From: JAAZNO01 sp012798275
Lineage (GTDB): Bacteria > Chloroflexota > Anaerolineae > B4-G1 > SLSP01
Assembly (NCBI GenBank): GCA_035347995.1
Contig: DAOPQD010000056.1
Coordinates: 1-21,640 of the forward strand
Direction: 5' to 3'
DNA length: 21,640 nucleotides
Shown here: positions 14,207-21,625 of the stretch, piece after piece
Layout of the letters: the number at the start of each line of letters is the position of its first letter
Position numbering within the stretch: position 1 is the first letter of the stretch
Position numbers and translations under genes: made by a program
Notes under the pieces: generated by a model
The model's input: only the letters and a program-made list of their open reading frames with translations
Database searches by the model: none
What the model was told of the DNA's origin: nothing

Positions 14207-15913
14207 CTAGACTTTGTCCAACAGCGCGTTGATGTCATCCAGCAGGTCGTCATCCATGAAGGAGCCTTTTTGGAGCAGCATCTTGATCCGCCCTTGGAGG
14301 CGTTGCCGTTCCTGTTGGGTCAGCTCTTTGGCGGTCACCACGATGACGGGCAGATCGCGCAGCGTCTCGTCTGCTTTGAGCGCGTCGAGCACGGCGAATC
14401 CGTCCATGTCCGGCATCATCAAATCCAGCAGGATCAGATCGGGGCGGTGCTGCTGGATAAGCGCCAGGCCCTCGCGGCCGTTGTGCGCCTCGGCAATCTG
14501 GAAATCACCCCGGGTCTGCAGGATGCGGCGCAACAGGCGCGCGGCTTCGGGATTGTCTTCCATGATGATGATGGTTTTCACCCGTTCGTCGAGCTGATCG
14601 AGCGCACCGAGCAGATCCTCGCTCGGTGGCTTGGGCGCCTGCACTTGTTCGCCGGCGACGTCCGCTTCGCTGACTTCTTTGGCCCAGTCGGGCCCCAACA
14701 GGAATTTCTCGACGGGGAAGGTGTGCCCGGAGCAGTTGACCACGATGATTTCGTCGCGCCGGATGACGCCCTGGCTGAGCAGTTTGAACAACCCGGCGAA
14801 GGCGGCTGCGGCCGCCGGCTCCATCGAAAGCCCCTCCATTTTGGCCAGCACATGGGTCGCCCGGAACGCTTCGTTGTCGGTGACGGATTCGAAGGTCCCC
14901 CCGTGCTCTCTGGCAATCCTGGCCAGGTAACTGTATGCCGGGCCAGGGGCGCCGGTGGCAATGGTGATGATCTGCGTGTCAGGCGAAGTCACCGGCTCGG
15001 CTTCGAGCAGATTTTTGCGAAAGGAGTTGACCATGGGAGCGCAGCCCTCCACCTGGATGAGCGCCATTTTGGGCATACGGTCTACTAACCCCATCTGATA
15101 GAGCTCGTAGAAGCCTTTCCAGAAGCCCACCGGTCCCATGCCGCCGCTGACGGCCTGAATGTACCAGTCGGGAGCGCGCCACGGGACGCCGGGACGGGGC
15201 GGACCCAGCACTTCTGCCAGCTGCTCGGCCACCTCAAATGCCAGGGTCTTCATCGCTTCCCGCGTGCCGATGTTGCGGATGCCGCGATCCTCGGTGATGC
15301 CTTTGTGATGCGAGAATTGCGCGGCGACCTTCTTGGTGACATCATACGTCGCTGTGACCTTGATGACCTCGCTGCCATAGAGGGCGATCTCCTGCATTTT
15401 CTCCGGCGGCACCAGGCTCGGGAGGAAAGTCCACAGTTTGATGCCCGCGTGTGAGGAATAGGCGGAGTAAGAAATCGCCACGTTGCCGGTAGAGGCCACC
15501 ACCATCTCCGAGACGTTGGCCTCTTTCATCATTGAGATGACCAACGCCGCCTGGCGGTCTTTGAACGAGTTGGTGGGGTTTTGTCGCTCATCTTTGATGA
15601 ACAGGTGCCTGGTGCCGAGCATCATGCTGAGATTGTGCGCGGGTAGGAGCGGCGTTCCCCCTTCGCCCATGCTGATCTGGTATTGGTCATCGAAGAGGGG
15701 CAGCAATTCCCGATAGCGCCACATGGTGAAGGGTCGGCCGGCGAGAACCTCGGGCCATAAGGAGCGCACTGCCGCGTAATTGTAGCGGGCTTCCATGAAG
15801 TCGTGCCCGCATTTGGGGCAGGGCGGGTGAGGCAAACGATAGGGCTGTTGATGTCCACAGGCATAACATTCGAGCACCACTTCGGTCTTTATGGCGGCTG
15901 GCACGATGATCAT
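14207..15913 (-). CDS. thrC: Threonine-synthase-type PLP enzyme fused to a response-regulator receiver domain
   Basis: A 568-aa fusion. Residues 16-35 form a zinc ribbon (Cys16, 19, 32, 35), as in long threonine synthases. The fold-type II PLP domain follows, with the Schiff-base Lys118 in NPTNSFKDR, the phosphate-site STGNVAIS, and the SGGMGPVGFWKGF glycine loop. Threonine synthase converts O-phosphohomoserine to threonine; a related PLP activity cannot be excluded. After a linker (about 410-444) a full receiver domain occupies 446-568, with Glu452/Asp453, phospho-acceptor Asp497 in LLDLMMPDMDG, Thr527 and Lys549. The ORF is uninterrupted, and the receiver has no start codon before its first beta strand, so this is a true fusion. 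The start is the ATG at 15913; a GTG at 15931 is an alternative. A REC-kinase gene follows 41 nt downstream. Confidence 0.88.
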   Translation of the reverse strand: MIIVPAAIKTEVVLECYACGHQQPYRLPHPPCPKCGHDFMEARYNYAAVRSLWPEVLAGRPFTMWRYRELLPLFDDQYQISMGEGGTPLLPAHNLSMMLGTRHLFIKDERQNPTNSFKDRQAALVISMMKEANVSEMVVASTGNVAISYSAYSSHAGIKLWTFLPSLVPPEKMQEIALYGSEVIKVTATYDVTKKVAAQFSHHKGITEDRGIRNIGTREAMKTLAFEVAEQLAEVLGPPRPGVPWRAPDWYIQAVSGGMGPVGFWKGFYELYQMGLVDRMPKMALIQVEGCAPMVNSFRKNLLEAEPVTSPDTQIITIATGAPGPAYSYLARIAREHGGTFESVTDNEAFRATHVLAKMEGLSMEPAAAAAFAGLFKLLSQGVIRRDEIIVVNCSGHTFPVEKFLLGPDWAKEVSEADVAGEQVQAPKPPSEDLLGALDQLDERVKTIIIMEDNPEAARLLRRILQTRGDFQIAEAHNGREGLALIQQHRPDLILLDLMMPDMDGFAVLDALKADETLRDLPVIVVTAKELTQQERQRLQGRIKMLLQKGSFMDDDLLDDINALLDKV

Positions 15914-15931
15914 GCTGTTTTCTGCTCCCAC

Positions 15932-16059
15932 TTCTACGACCTGGTTATGTTTGTCATTTGAAAAGAGGCTCGTTCAAGAATAAGGTTAGCACAACTTTTT
16001 AGAACTACAAGTGAACCCTGGACCCGATCGTAAGGGAACGAGGAGCAGCGCGCGCTTAT
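15932..16059. other. Divergent intergenic region
   Basis: This is the gap between the minus-strand thrC-REC gene and the plus-strand kinase promoter. The plus-strand promoter lies at its right edge. On the minus strand I found no convincing -10/-35 pair for the thrC-REC gene. There is no gene, tRNA or strong hairpin. Confidence 0.5.
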
Positions 16060-16088
16060 TTGCCTTTTTGCATGAACACTCGTATAAT
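16060..16088 (+). promoter_or_regulatory. Sigma-70-type promoter of the kinase-phosphatase-VWA-FHA cluster
   Basis: TTGCCT (16060-16065) and a perfect TATAAT (16083-16088) are separated by 17 bp. The predicted start is about 16095, giving a leader of about 35 nt before the kinase ATG at 16130. The arrangement is nearly the same as the nuo promoter (TTGCCG, 17 bp, TATAAT). Confidence 0.7.
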
Positions 16089-16129
16089 CAGGGCAGTTCG
16101 TCTTTATTCAATCATTCATATGGAATATT

Positions 16130-18250
16130 ATGACCGAGCCAAAAGGAAAAACACAGCCGCCGCAGCAGCCTGAATCATCTTTGGAGACACGACGTATTCG
16201 GGGACTTTCACAGCGTCTGCGCCCCCCTCTGTCGGCCGAGTCGAAGGTGCCCGAGCCGGAATCGGCTCCTCCGACCGCCGGCGAAGCTGAACCCCGGCCA
16301 GCCTCTGTCTCCTCTGCCGCGGCGCCGGTTCCCGATCTCCTCAGCACGCAGCGGGTGCGCCGTCTGGAGACGCGCCAGGCAGCCGGCCGTTCCGGTACAG
16401 AAACGCTTCCCCGGCCTGGCTTGCTCAGCGAGGGCGTACAGCTGCAGAATCGGTATAAGATCCTGGGTGTTGTTGGCGTAGGAGGCATGGGAGCGGTGTA
16501 TAAGGCCCAGGACCTCCGTTTCCCCAACGTGTTGCGCCTCTGCGCTGTCAAGGAAATGGTGAATACGGCCACTGACCCGCAGGTGCAACAGATGGTGGTC
16601 CGCAACTTTGAGCGGGAGGCGAGCATTCTTGCCACGTTGAGTCATCCCGCGATCCCCCAGGTCTACGACTATTTCACCGAGGGTAACCGCAGCTATCTGG
16701 TGCTCGAATTTATCCCTGGCCAGGATCTGGAAGCGTTGATTACCGAAACGGAAGGGTTCTTTCCTGAGACCCGTGTGATTAATTGGGCCGTGCAAATCTG
16801 TGATGTGCTGTCTTATTTGCACAACCATCAGCCGCGCCCCATTATTTTCCGTGATCTGAAGCCTTCCAATATCATGTTGGATGAGCACGAACGCATTCGG
16901 CTGGTAGATTTCGGCATTGCCAAGCTGTTTCAGAGCGGCGCCCGAGGCACGATGGTCGGCACCGAGGGCTACTCGCCGCCGGAGCAATATCGCGGCATCG
17001 CGGAGCCACGCGGCGACATTTACGCTCTCGGAGCAACGTTGCATCATTTGCTGAGCAAACAAGATCCGCGGCTTGAACCGCCGTTCTCATTTCACGAACG
17101 GCCCATTTTCAAGACCAATCCCACCGTCTCCCGCGAATTGATCGAGGTTCTCGATAAGGCGCTGGAGTATGACATCAACAAACGTTGGGGATCCGCCGAG
17201 GAATTCAAACGTGTATTGCTGTCGTTACCAAGTATGCGCGGATTTGGCGGCACCCGACAGGGTGTTCCCGAGACGACGGCTTTCGCTGCTGGCGCCGTGA
17301 AGCCGCTGTGGCGCTTCGCCTGCGAGGATGAGGTGCGCGCTTCGGTGGCGGTTTCCGGTGGCACGGTCTTTGTGCCCTCTTACGACAACAATCTGTATGC
17401 GTTGGATGCGAGTAGTGGCAAATTTATCTGGAAATACGCGGCCAACGGCAGTGTGGGAACGACGCCAATAGTGGCGGATAGCGTTGTGGCCTTCGGCGCG
17501 ACCGATGGGGTGGTCTATGCGGTCGAGGCGCGTTCGGGGAAGCTGGCATGGACGGTGCCGACGGGGGGCAAAATCTATTCGTCGCCTTCGGTGGAATTCG
17601 GCCATCTGTTCATTGGTTCCGATGATCGCCATCTTTACGCCATTCACATGGGGGGGGGGCGGCAGGCGTGGCGCTTTCAGGCGGATGGAGCCGTGCGCAC
17701 CCGCCCCCTGCTGCACGAAAATCTGATTTTCTTTGCCTGCCAGATGGGCGTGGTGTATGCTTTGGGCCTCAACCGCGACATGCGCTGGCGTTTTCGCGCG
17801 CGCCGCGGCATTCTCTCTTCGCCGGTGGTCGGCAATGGGATGCTCTACGTCGGCTCCCTCGACTGGAATTTTTATGCGTTGGATTTGCGGTCGGGGTGGG
17901 CGGCGTGGAAATATCGCACCGGTGGTGCGGTCATTTCCACGCCCGCTTTGTGGGAAGACTGCGTCTTTTTCGGCTCAGCAGATGGGAATATCTATGCCCT
18001 GGATGCGACGGAGGGGCGCATTGTCTGGCGTTATCAGGCGGAAGGGCAGGTTTCCGCCTCACCGACGGTCGCCGGCGAGAACGTGTACATCGGCGGTGTG
18101 GACGGCGCGCTGTATTGCCTGGACGCACGTAGTGGTGCCCTGCACTGGCGCTATGAGACGGGGGGCGCCATCACCGGTGCGCCGACGATCGTCAACGGCG
18201 TGCTTTACGTGGGATCGTTGGACCATTATGTCTACGCTTTGCCGGTATAG
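16130..18250 (+). CDS. Ser/Thr protein kinase fused to an eight-repeat PQQ-type beta-propeller
   Basis: A 706-aa Hanks-type kinase. A Pro/Ser-rich, probably disordered N-terminus (1-105) precedes the kinase domain (about 109-366). The kinase has the glycine loop GVGGMG (116-121), Lys141 in AVKEM, Glu163 in helix C, catalytic Asp242 and DFG (260-262). The catalytic HRD is FRD, a variation known in a subgroup of bacterial kinases, so activity is still expected. Residues about 391-706 hold eight PQQ/BamB-like blades, each with a W-(R/K/T)-(F/Y/V) strand and a YALD-like strand. No transmembrane segment lies between the domains, so the propeller should be cytoplasmic and could be a ligand- or protein-binding module. 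The ATG at 16130 has only GGA at 16122-16124 as a ribosome-binding site. A G10 tract (17650-17659) lies in the propeller. Confidence 0.93.
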   Translation: MTEPKGKTQPPQQPESSLETRRIRGLSQRLRPPLSAESKVPEPESAPPTAGEAEPRPASVSSAAAPVPDLLSTQRVRRLETRQAAGRSGTETLPRPGLLSEGVQLQNRYKILGVVGVGGMGAVYKAQDLRFPNVLRLCAVKEMVNTATDPQVQQMVVRNFEREASILATLSHPAIPQVYDYFTEGNRSYLVLEFIPGQDLEALITETEGFFPETRVINWAVQICDVLSYLHNHQPRPIIFRDLKPSNIMLDEHERIRLVDFGIAKLFQSGARGTMVGTEGYSPPEQYRGIAEPRGDIYALGATLHHLLSKQDPRLEPPFSFHERPIFKTNPTVSRELIEVLDKALEYDINKRWGSAEEFKRVLLSLPSMRGFGGTRQGVPETTAFAAGAVKPLWRFACEDEVRASVAVSGGTVFVPSYDNNLYALDASSGKFIWKYAANGSVGTTPIVADSVVAFGATDGVVYAVEARSGKLAWTVPTGGKIYSSPSVEFGHLFIGSDDRHLYAIHMGGGRQAWRFQADGAVRTRPLLHENLIFFACQMGVVYALGLNRDMRWRFRARRGILSSPVVGNGMLYVGSLDWNFYALDLRSGWAAWKYRTGGAVISTPALWEDCVFFGSADGNIYALDATEGRIVWRYQAEGQVSASPTVAGENVYIGGVDGALYCLDARSGALHWRYETGGAITGAPTIVNGVLYVGSLDHYVYALPV
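17650..17659 (+). other. G10 homopolymer inside the kinase propeller
   Basis: Ten consecutive G bases encode the end of Met and Gly-Gly-Gly in HMGGGRQAW. Alignment with neighbouring blades shows that the length as given keeps the frame. Slippage by one base would truncate the propeller after about three blades. Confidence 0.9.
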
Positions 18251-18280
18251 CCGGGTAAACTATAGCATGTGGCCAATAAT

Positions 18281-18286
18281 GAGGAA
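18281..18286 (+). promoter_or_regulatory. Ribosome-binding site that sets the PP2C start
   Basis: GAGGAA lies six bases before the ATG at 18293. It favours that start over the in-frame GTG at 18269, which has no such site. Confidence 0.7.
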
Positions 18287-18292
18287 ACGAGT

Positions 18293-19354
18293 ATGCCAGT
18301 AACTGCGTGGTTGCGGCGCTTGCGGGGTTCGAAGTCTGGTGCTGTTGTCGGTGAGGAAGCGGCGGCTCCTGTTGTCCTTGCCGATGCTGCCCCTGTTGAT
18401 TTGCCGCCCCCGGCCGCGACGGAACCGGCGCTGATGCCGCCGCAAGCGCTTGACCTCGAGACGCCGCCGCTGCGAGCGGTCGAGCCGCCTTCCGTTTCCG
18501 AGGAGACGGCGGCCTCTTCTCCTGTGCCGGCCTTGGGCGCCAGCATGGCTTATGGCTGGATTACGGACGTGGGCCGCGTGCGCGACCAGGATGAGGATGC
18601 CGTCTTCGTCTTTGTCGCCGAGCAGTGTAGCAGCATGACGATGCCGCCTTTTGGCCTTTTCATCCTGGCCGATGGCATGGGAGGACATCGTGCCGGGGAG
18701 GTGGCCAGCGCGGTGGCCTGTCAAACCGTCGCCTCGCAGATTATGGAACACGTCTACCTGCCCTTGTTGTATGGCGATGGCGACGTCTTGAAGGAGGGGG
18801 ACGGCTCCGTCCCTTCGCTGACGGAAACTTTGGCGGAGGCAGTGCAGTTTGCCAACCAGGAAGTTTTCGCCAGCACCCCCGGCAGCGGCACAACGCTCAC
18901 CTGCGCTCTGGTGGTGGGCAATCACCTGGTGATCGGGCATGTGGGCGATAGCCGGGCCTACCTCCGGGATGACGGGGGCGGCGTGCACTTGCTCACCAAT
19001 GATCATTCGATGGTCAAGCAGCTGGTAGACATCGGCCAGCTGACGCCTGAGGCGGCAGCCGTCCACCCGCGGCGCAACATTCTCTACCGCGCGGTGGGGC
19101 AGGGGGGTGGCCTGACGGTGGACGTGCGCGCTTTGACCCTCGACGGCGATGCGCAGCTCTTGCTCTGCACGGATGGCTTGTGGGGATCGGTCACCGATGC
19201 GGAGCTGTGGCAGATTGTGACCGCAGCTCCCTCGGCGCAGGGGGCCTGTGAGCAACTTGTCGCCGCGGCGAATGCGGCGGGGGGCACCGACAACATCACC
19301 GCGATTGTGGTGGAGCTGCGCCATCGAGTCGCGCCGGAGCCGGGGGAGCGCTGA
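18293..19354 (+). CDS. PP2C-family protein Ser/Thr phosphatase
   Basis: Metal-dependent (PPM) phosphatase, 353 aa, predicted cytoplasmic, that would remove phosphate from Ser/Thr targets of the adjacent kinase. After a Pro/Ala-rich N-terminal stretch (about 15-75), the catalytic domain shows all main motifs in order: RVRDQDEDAVF, ADGMGGHRAGE with the metal-binding Asp, TLTCALVVGNHLVIGHVGDSRAYL, NILYRAVG, LLCTDGLW, and GTDNITAIVV with the last metal Asp. The gene begins 42 nt after the kinase stop and its stop TGA overlaps the next ATG by one base, so it is in an operon and coupled to the VWA gene. This places the antagonistic phosphatase between kinase and effector genes. Confidence 0.94.
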   Translation: MPVTAWLRRLRGSKSGAVVGEEAAAPVVLADAAPVDLPPPAATEPALMPPQALDLETPPLRAVEPPSVSEETAASSPVPALGASMAYGWITDVGRVRDQDEDAVFVFVAEQCSSMTMPPFGLFILADGMGGHRAGEVASAVACQTVASQIMEHVYLPLLYGDGDVLKEGDGSVPSLTETLAEAVQFANQEVFASTPGSGTTLTCALVVGNHLVIGHVGDSRAYLRDDGGGVHLLTNDHSMVKQLVDIGQLTPEAAAVHPRRNILYRAVGQGGGLTVDVRALTLDGDAQLLLCTDGLWGSVTDAELWQIVTAAPSAQGACEQLVAAANAAGGTDNITAIVVELRHRVAPEPGER

Positions 19355-20811
19355 TGAAAGCGACCATCTCGCCTGAAGAGGACTATTACGGCATTCTGGG
19401 GCTGCCGGCGACGACCACTGCGGAAGAGGTGAAGCGCGTCTACCGGGATCTGGCCCGTCAACACCACCCCGATGTGGCCGGCGGCGACGCGGAGGCCTTT
19501 CGCAAGATTCAAGAGGCGTATGAAGTCCTGCGGGATCCGGTGTTGCGGCAGGCTTACGACCGTCAGCGACTGGCGCGCGGCCTGGGACGCGAGGCCCCGC
19601 TCGAGTGCGCCGTGACGTTGAACGCGTCGCGCCTCGTCACGCTGGACTGCCCCCAGATGTTGTATGTGCTGCTGGATCTGCGTTCCCGCCCGACGTCCGC
19701 CCCACAGCGTTCGCCGCTGAATCTGGCTCTCGTGATTGACTGCAGCACTTCCATGCAGGGGTCGCGCATGGGGAACGTCAAGCTGGCGGTGCAGAACCTG
19801 TTGGAGGAGCTGCAAGAACGCGATCGTCTGGCCCTGATTGGCTTCAACGACCGCGCTGAGGTCCTCGTGGACTCGACCTTTGCCTTGCGTGATCGTTCAC
19901 GCTTGCGCTCTGCGATTGCCAATCTGACCACAGGCGGGGGAACAGAGATTTTGCCGGGCCTGCGGGCGGGTCTGGAGCAGGTGCGGCGCTTTGCCGATCC
20001 TGCGGCCATCAGCCATGTCATGCTGCTGACGGACGGGCGCACCTACGGTGATGAGGAGGCCTGTCTGCTGGAAGCGCAGCGCGCGCAGGCCGAAAACATC
20101 GGCATTTCCACCCTGGGTATCGGCGACGATTGGAATGATTTGTTCCTCGATGCCCTCGCGCGGCACGGCGGGGGCATGTGTCAGTACATCAGCAGTCCGG
20201 CGCAGCTCCAGGAGCTGCTGCGCGCGCAGATTCACGGCCTGAGCCAGGTGGCTTTGAGTCGTCTCGCGATCAATGTGAATTTGCCCCCCTGGGTGCAGCT
20301 GCAGACCGCGTTTCGTGCTGCCCCTTTCATGGAAGTGTTGGACATCCAGCCGGGGCGGTTGTTTCCGCTAGGAGGTCTGGGAGAGGACCCGTTGACGCTG
20401 CTCCTGGAATTGAGCGTCCATCAGCCTGACCCTGGCGAGCGGCGTGTCGTGCGGTTGGATTTTGAGGGATTGGCCGCCGGGCAACCGGTTACTATCCGGC
20501 GGGATGTGACGGTGTCGTTCGTCCAGCAAGAGCTACAGCCTGAGCCTGTGTCCGGGCGCTTGCTGAATATCCTGTCGCGGCTGAGCATTTTCCGCCTCCA
20601 GGAGCGCGCCTGGCAGGTGCTGGAGCAGGGGGACGTGAAACAGGCGACCCATCTGTTGGAATCCGCTGCGACGCGCCTCTTTGAGATCGGCTACCGTGAA
20701 CTGGGGCAGGTGACGATGTTGGAAGCCGAACGTGTCCAACAGGGTGCGGAGCCGACGCTCCGCGGTCGTAAACAGGTCCGTTATGGCACGCGCAGCCTGA
20801 CGCGCCAGTAA
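19354..20811 (+). CDS. J-domain / von Willebrand factor A fusion protein
   Basis: A 485-aa protein, predicted cytoplasmic, with no signal peptide. An N-terminal DnaJ J-domain (about 9-72) carries the HPD tripeptide at 38-40, needed to stimulate DnaK ATPase, and the helix-IV region ending AYDRQR. There is no Gly/Phe-rich or zinc-finger domain. A VWA domain follows (about 120-290) with a complete MIDAS: DCSTS (129-133), Thr197 in GGGTEI and Asp227 in LLTDGR. The C-terminal 190 residues are probably a beta-rich domain as in other Ca-activated-channel-like VWA proteins, ending in a helical region. The ATG at 19354 shares its A with the PP2C stop, and GGGGGAG lies upstream. I infer that it links metal-dependent protein binding to DnaK recruitment, possibly controlled by the kinase and phosphatase. 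Confidence 0.9.
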   Translation: MKATISPEEDYYGILGLPATTTAEEVKRVYRDLARQHHPDVAGGDAEAFRKIQEAYEVLRDPVLRQAYDRQRLARGLGREAPLECAVTLNASRLVTLDCPQMLYVLLDLRSRPTSAPQRSPLNLALVIDCSTSMQGSRMGNVKLAVQNLLEELQERDRLALIGFNDRAEVLVDSTFALRDRSRLRSAIANLTTGGGTEILPGLRAGLEQVRRFADPAAISHVMLLTDGRTYGDEEACLLEAQRAQAENIGISTLGIGDDWNDLFLDALARHGGGMCQYISSPAQLQELLRAQIHGLSQVALSRLAINVNLPPWVQLQTAFRAAPFMEVLDIQPGRLFPLGGLGEDPLTLLLELSVHQPDPGERRVVRLDFEGLAAGQPVTIRRDVTVSFVQQELQPEPVSGRLLNILSRLSIFRLQERAWQVLEQGDVKQATHLLESAATRLFEIGYRELGQVTMLEAERVQQGAEPTLRGRKQVRYGTRSLTRQ

Positions 20812-20852
20812 GGCTGAACTCGAAAAGAAGTCTCGATGTGGAAGGGGGGCGT

Positions 20853-21401
20853 ATGACAGAACGTACGGACGGGATTGTGTGCCCATCGTGTGCGAAGCTC
20901 AATCTACCGGGGACGCTCTTTTGCGTCCAATGTGGCACTTACCTGCCTTCAGGCGGCCCGTTGCGCACCGAGCAATTCCCGGATCAGCATCTGCAGCGGG
21001 CGCGTCCTCGCGTTATGGGAGACGCGCAGGGGGAGGGACGGGCGTTGGGAATTGAGATTGAAATCCTGACGACCCATCGTAAGGTCCTGCTGTCTGCGGA
21101 TTCGGAGATTCTGATTGGGCGCCTGGATGCGGCGCACGGCGTGTTCCCGGAGCTGGATTTGACTTCCGACAGCGGGTTGGAGCACGGGATCTCGCGGCGT
21201 CATGCGCGCATGTATGCGCGTGAGGACAAATGGTACATTGAAGACCTCGATAGCACGAACGGCACGTATGTGAACGACGAACGCCTGACGGCTTATCTGC
21301 CTTATGCGATCCATGATGGAGATACGTTGACTTTAGGCACCTTGCGGTTGCACGTTATTTTGCGTGGTGAGACGTCACAAGAGGCTGACGACCTCTTGTA
21401 A
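20853..21401 (+). CDS. Zinc-ribbon / FHA-domain protein
   Basis: A 182-aa cytoplasmic protein. The N-terminus is a zinc ribbon with CPSC (10-13) and CVQC (24-27). After a linker (about 30-65) an FHA domain follows with the phospho-Thr-binding residues: GR (89-90), SRRH (114-117), and DSTNGTYVN (133-141) with Asn136. FHA domains bind phosphothreonine peptides, so this is the probable reader of the kinase encoded upstream. AAGGGGGG at 20842-20849 supports the ATG at 20853 rather than the GTG at 20838. It lies 41 nt after the VWA gene and is the last gene of the cluster. Confidence 0.93.
   Translation: MTERTDGIVCPSCAKLNLPGTLFCVQCGTYLPSGGPLRTEQFPDQHLQRARPRVMGDAQGEGRALGIEIEILTTHRKVLLSADSEILIGRLDAAHGVFPELDLTSDSGLEHGISRRHARMYAREDKWYIEDLDSTNGTYVNDERLTAYLPYAIHDGDTLTLGTLRLHVILRGETSQEADDLL
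21377..21399 (+). terminator. Hairpin over the FHA gene stop
   Basis: ACAAGAGG (21377-21384) pairs perfectly with CCTCTTGT (21392-21399) around a 7-nt loop. It overlaps the last codons and the first base of the stop. There is no T tract immediately after, so a terminator role is uncertain. Confidence 0.35.
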
Positions 21402-21418
21402 GCGTTGCTTAGAGTTTT

Positions 21419-21434
21419 ACTGCTCTCTATTTTC
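21419..21434. repeat. 16-bp motif shared in inverted orientation with 9556-9571
   Basis: ACTGCTCTCTATTTTC is the exact reverse complement of GAAAATAGAGAGCAGT at 9556-9571. Both copies lie just downstream of a gene end. The remaining sequence from 21435 to 21552 shows only a short ATGTGC-TGGC-GCACAT hairpin and no credible gene. Confidence 0.7.
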
Positions 21435-21552
21435 GAAAGAGACGCCATGTGCTGGCGCACATCATTCAAGAATGAAAATGTGCGGTCATAGTTCAGCCTG
21501 GCGTCAGGTAGCTCGACGGCGATGGATGAACCTTTGTAAGCTGTAGCTTTTG

Positions 21553-21601
21553 CCCCTCCCCCAGCCCCCTCCCCAACGGCGCAAACGCCGTTGGGGAGGG
21601 G
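21553..21601. repeat. 16-bp perfect hairpin next to a four-tract C/G run
   Basis: A 16-bp perfect stem (21566-21581 with 21586-21601) closes on a CAAA loop, followed by an A-rich tail. Positions 21553-21574 contain C4-T-C5-AG-C5-T-C4, so the minus strand has four G-tracts with very short loops, a G-quadruplex-type pattern that overlaps the left stem arm. It may be an intergenic repeat or a terminator-like structure. It lacks a classical T tract on the plus strand. Confidence 0.75.
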
Positions 21602-21625
21602 AGAAAAAATAAGGGGGTTTTGCAG

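Noticed and set aside
14207..14578. Separate response-regulator gene overlapping thrC
   Set aside because: The only nearby internal Met lies after the first receiver beta strand, no ribosome-binding site is seen, and the frame is continuous with the PLP domain.
16847..16861. Kinase judged inactive because HRD is FRD
   Set aside because: The catalytic Asp, the following Lys and Asn, DFG, and the VAIK-type Lys are all present. FRD occurs in a known subgroup of bacterial kinases.
21402..21552. Small ORF after the FHA gene
   Set aside because: The 60-aa frame overlaps the end of the FHA gene, has no ribosome-binding site or motif, and crosses the repeat motif.
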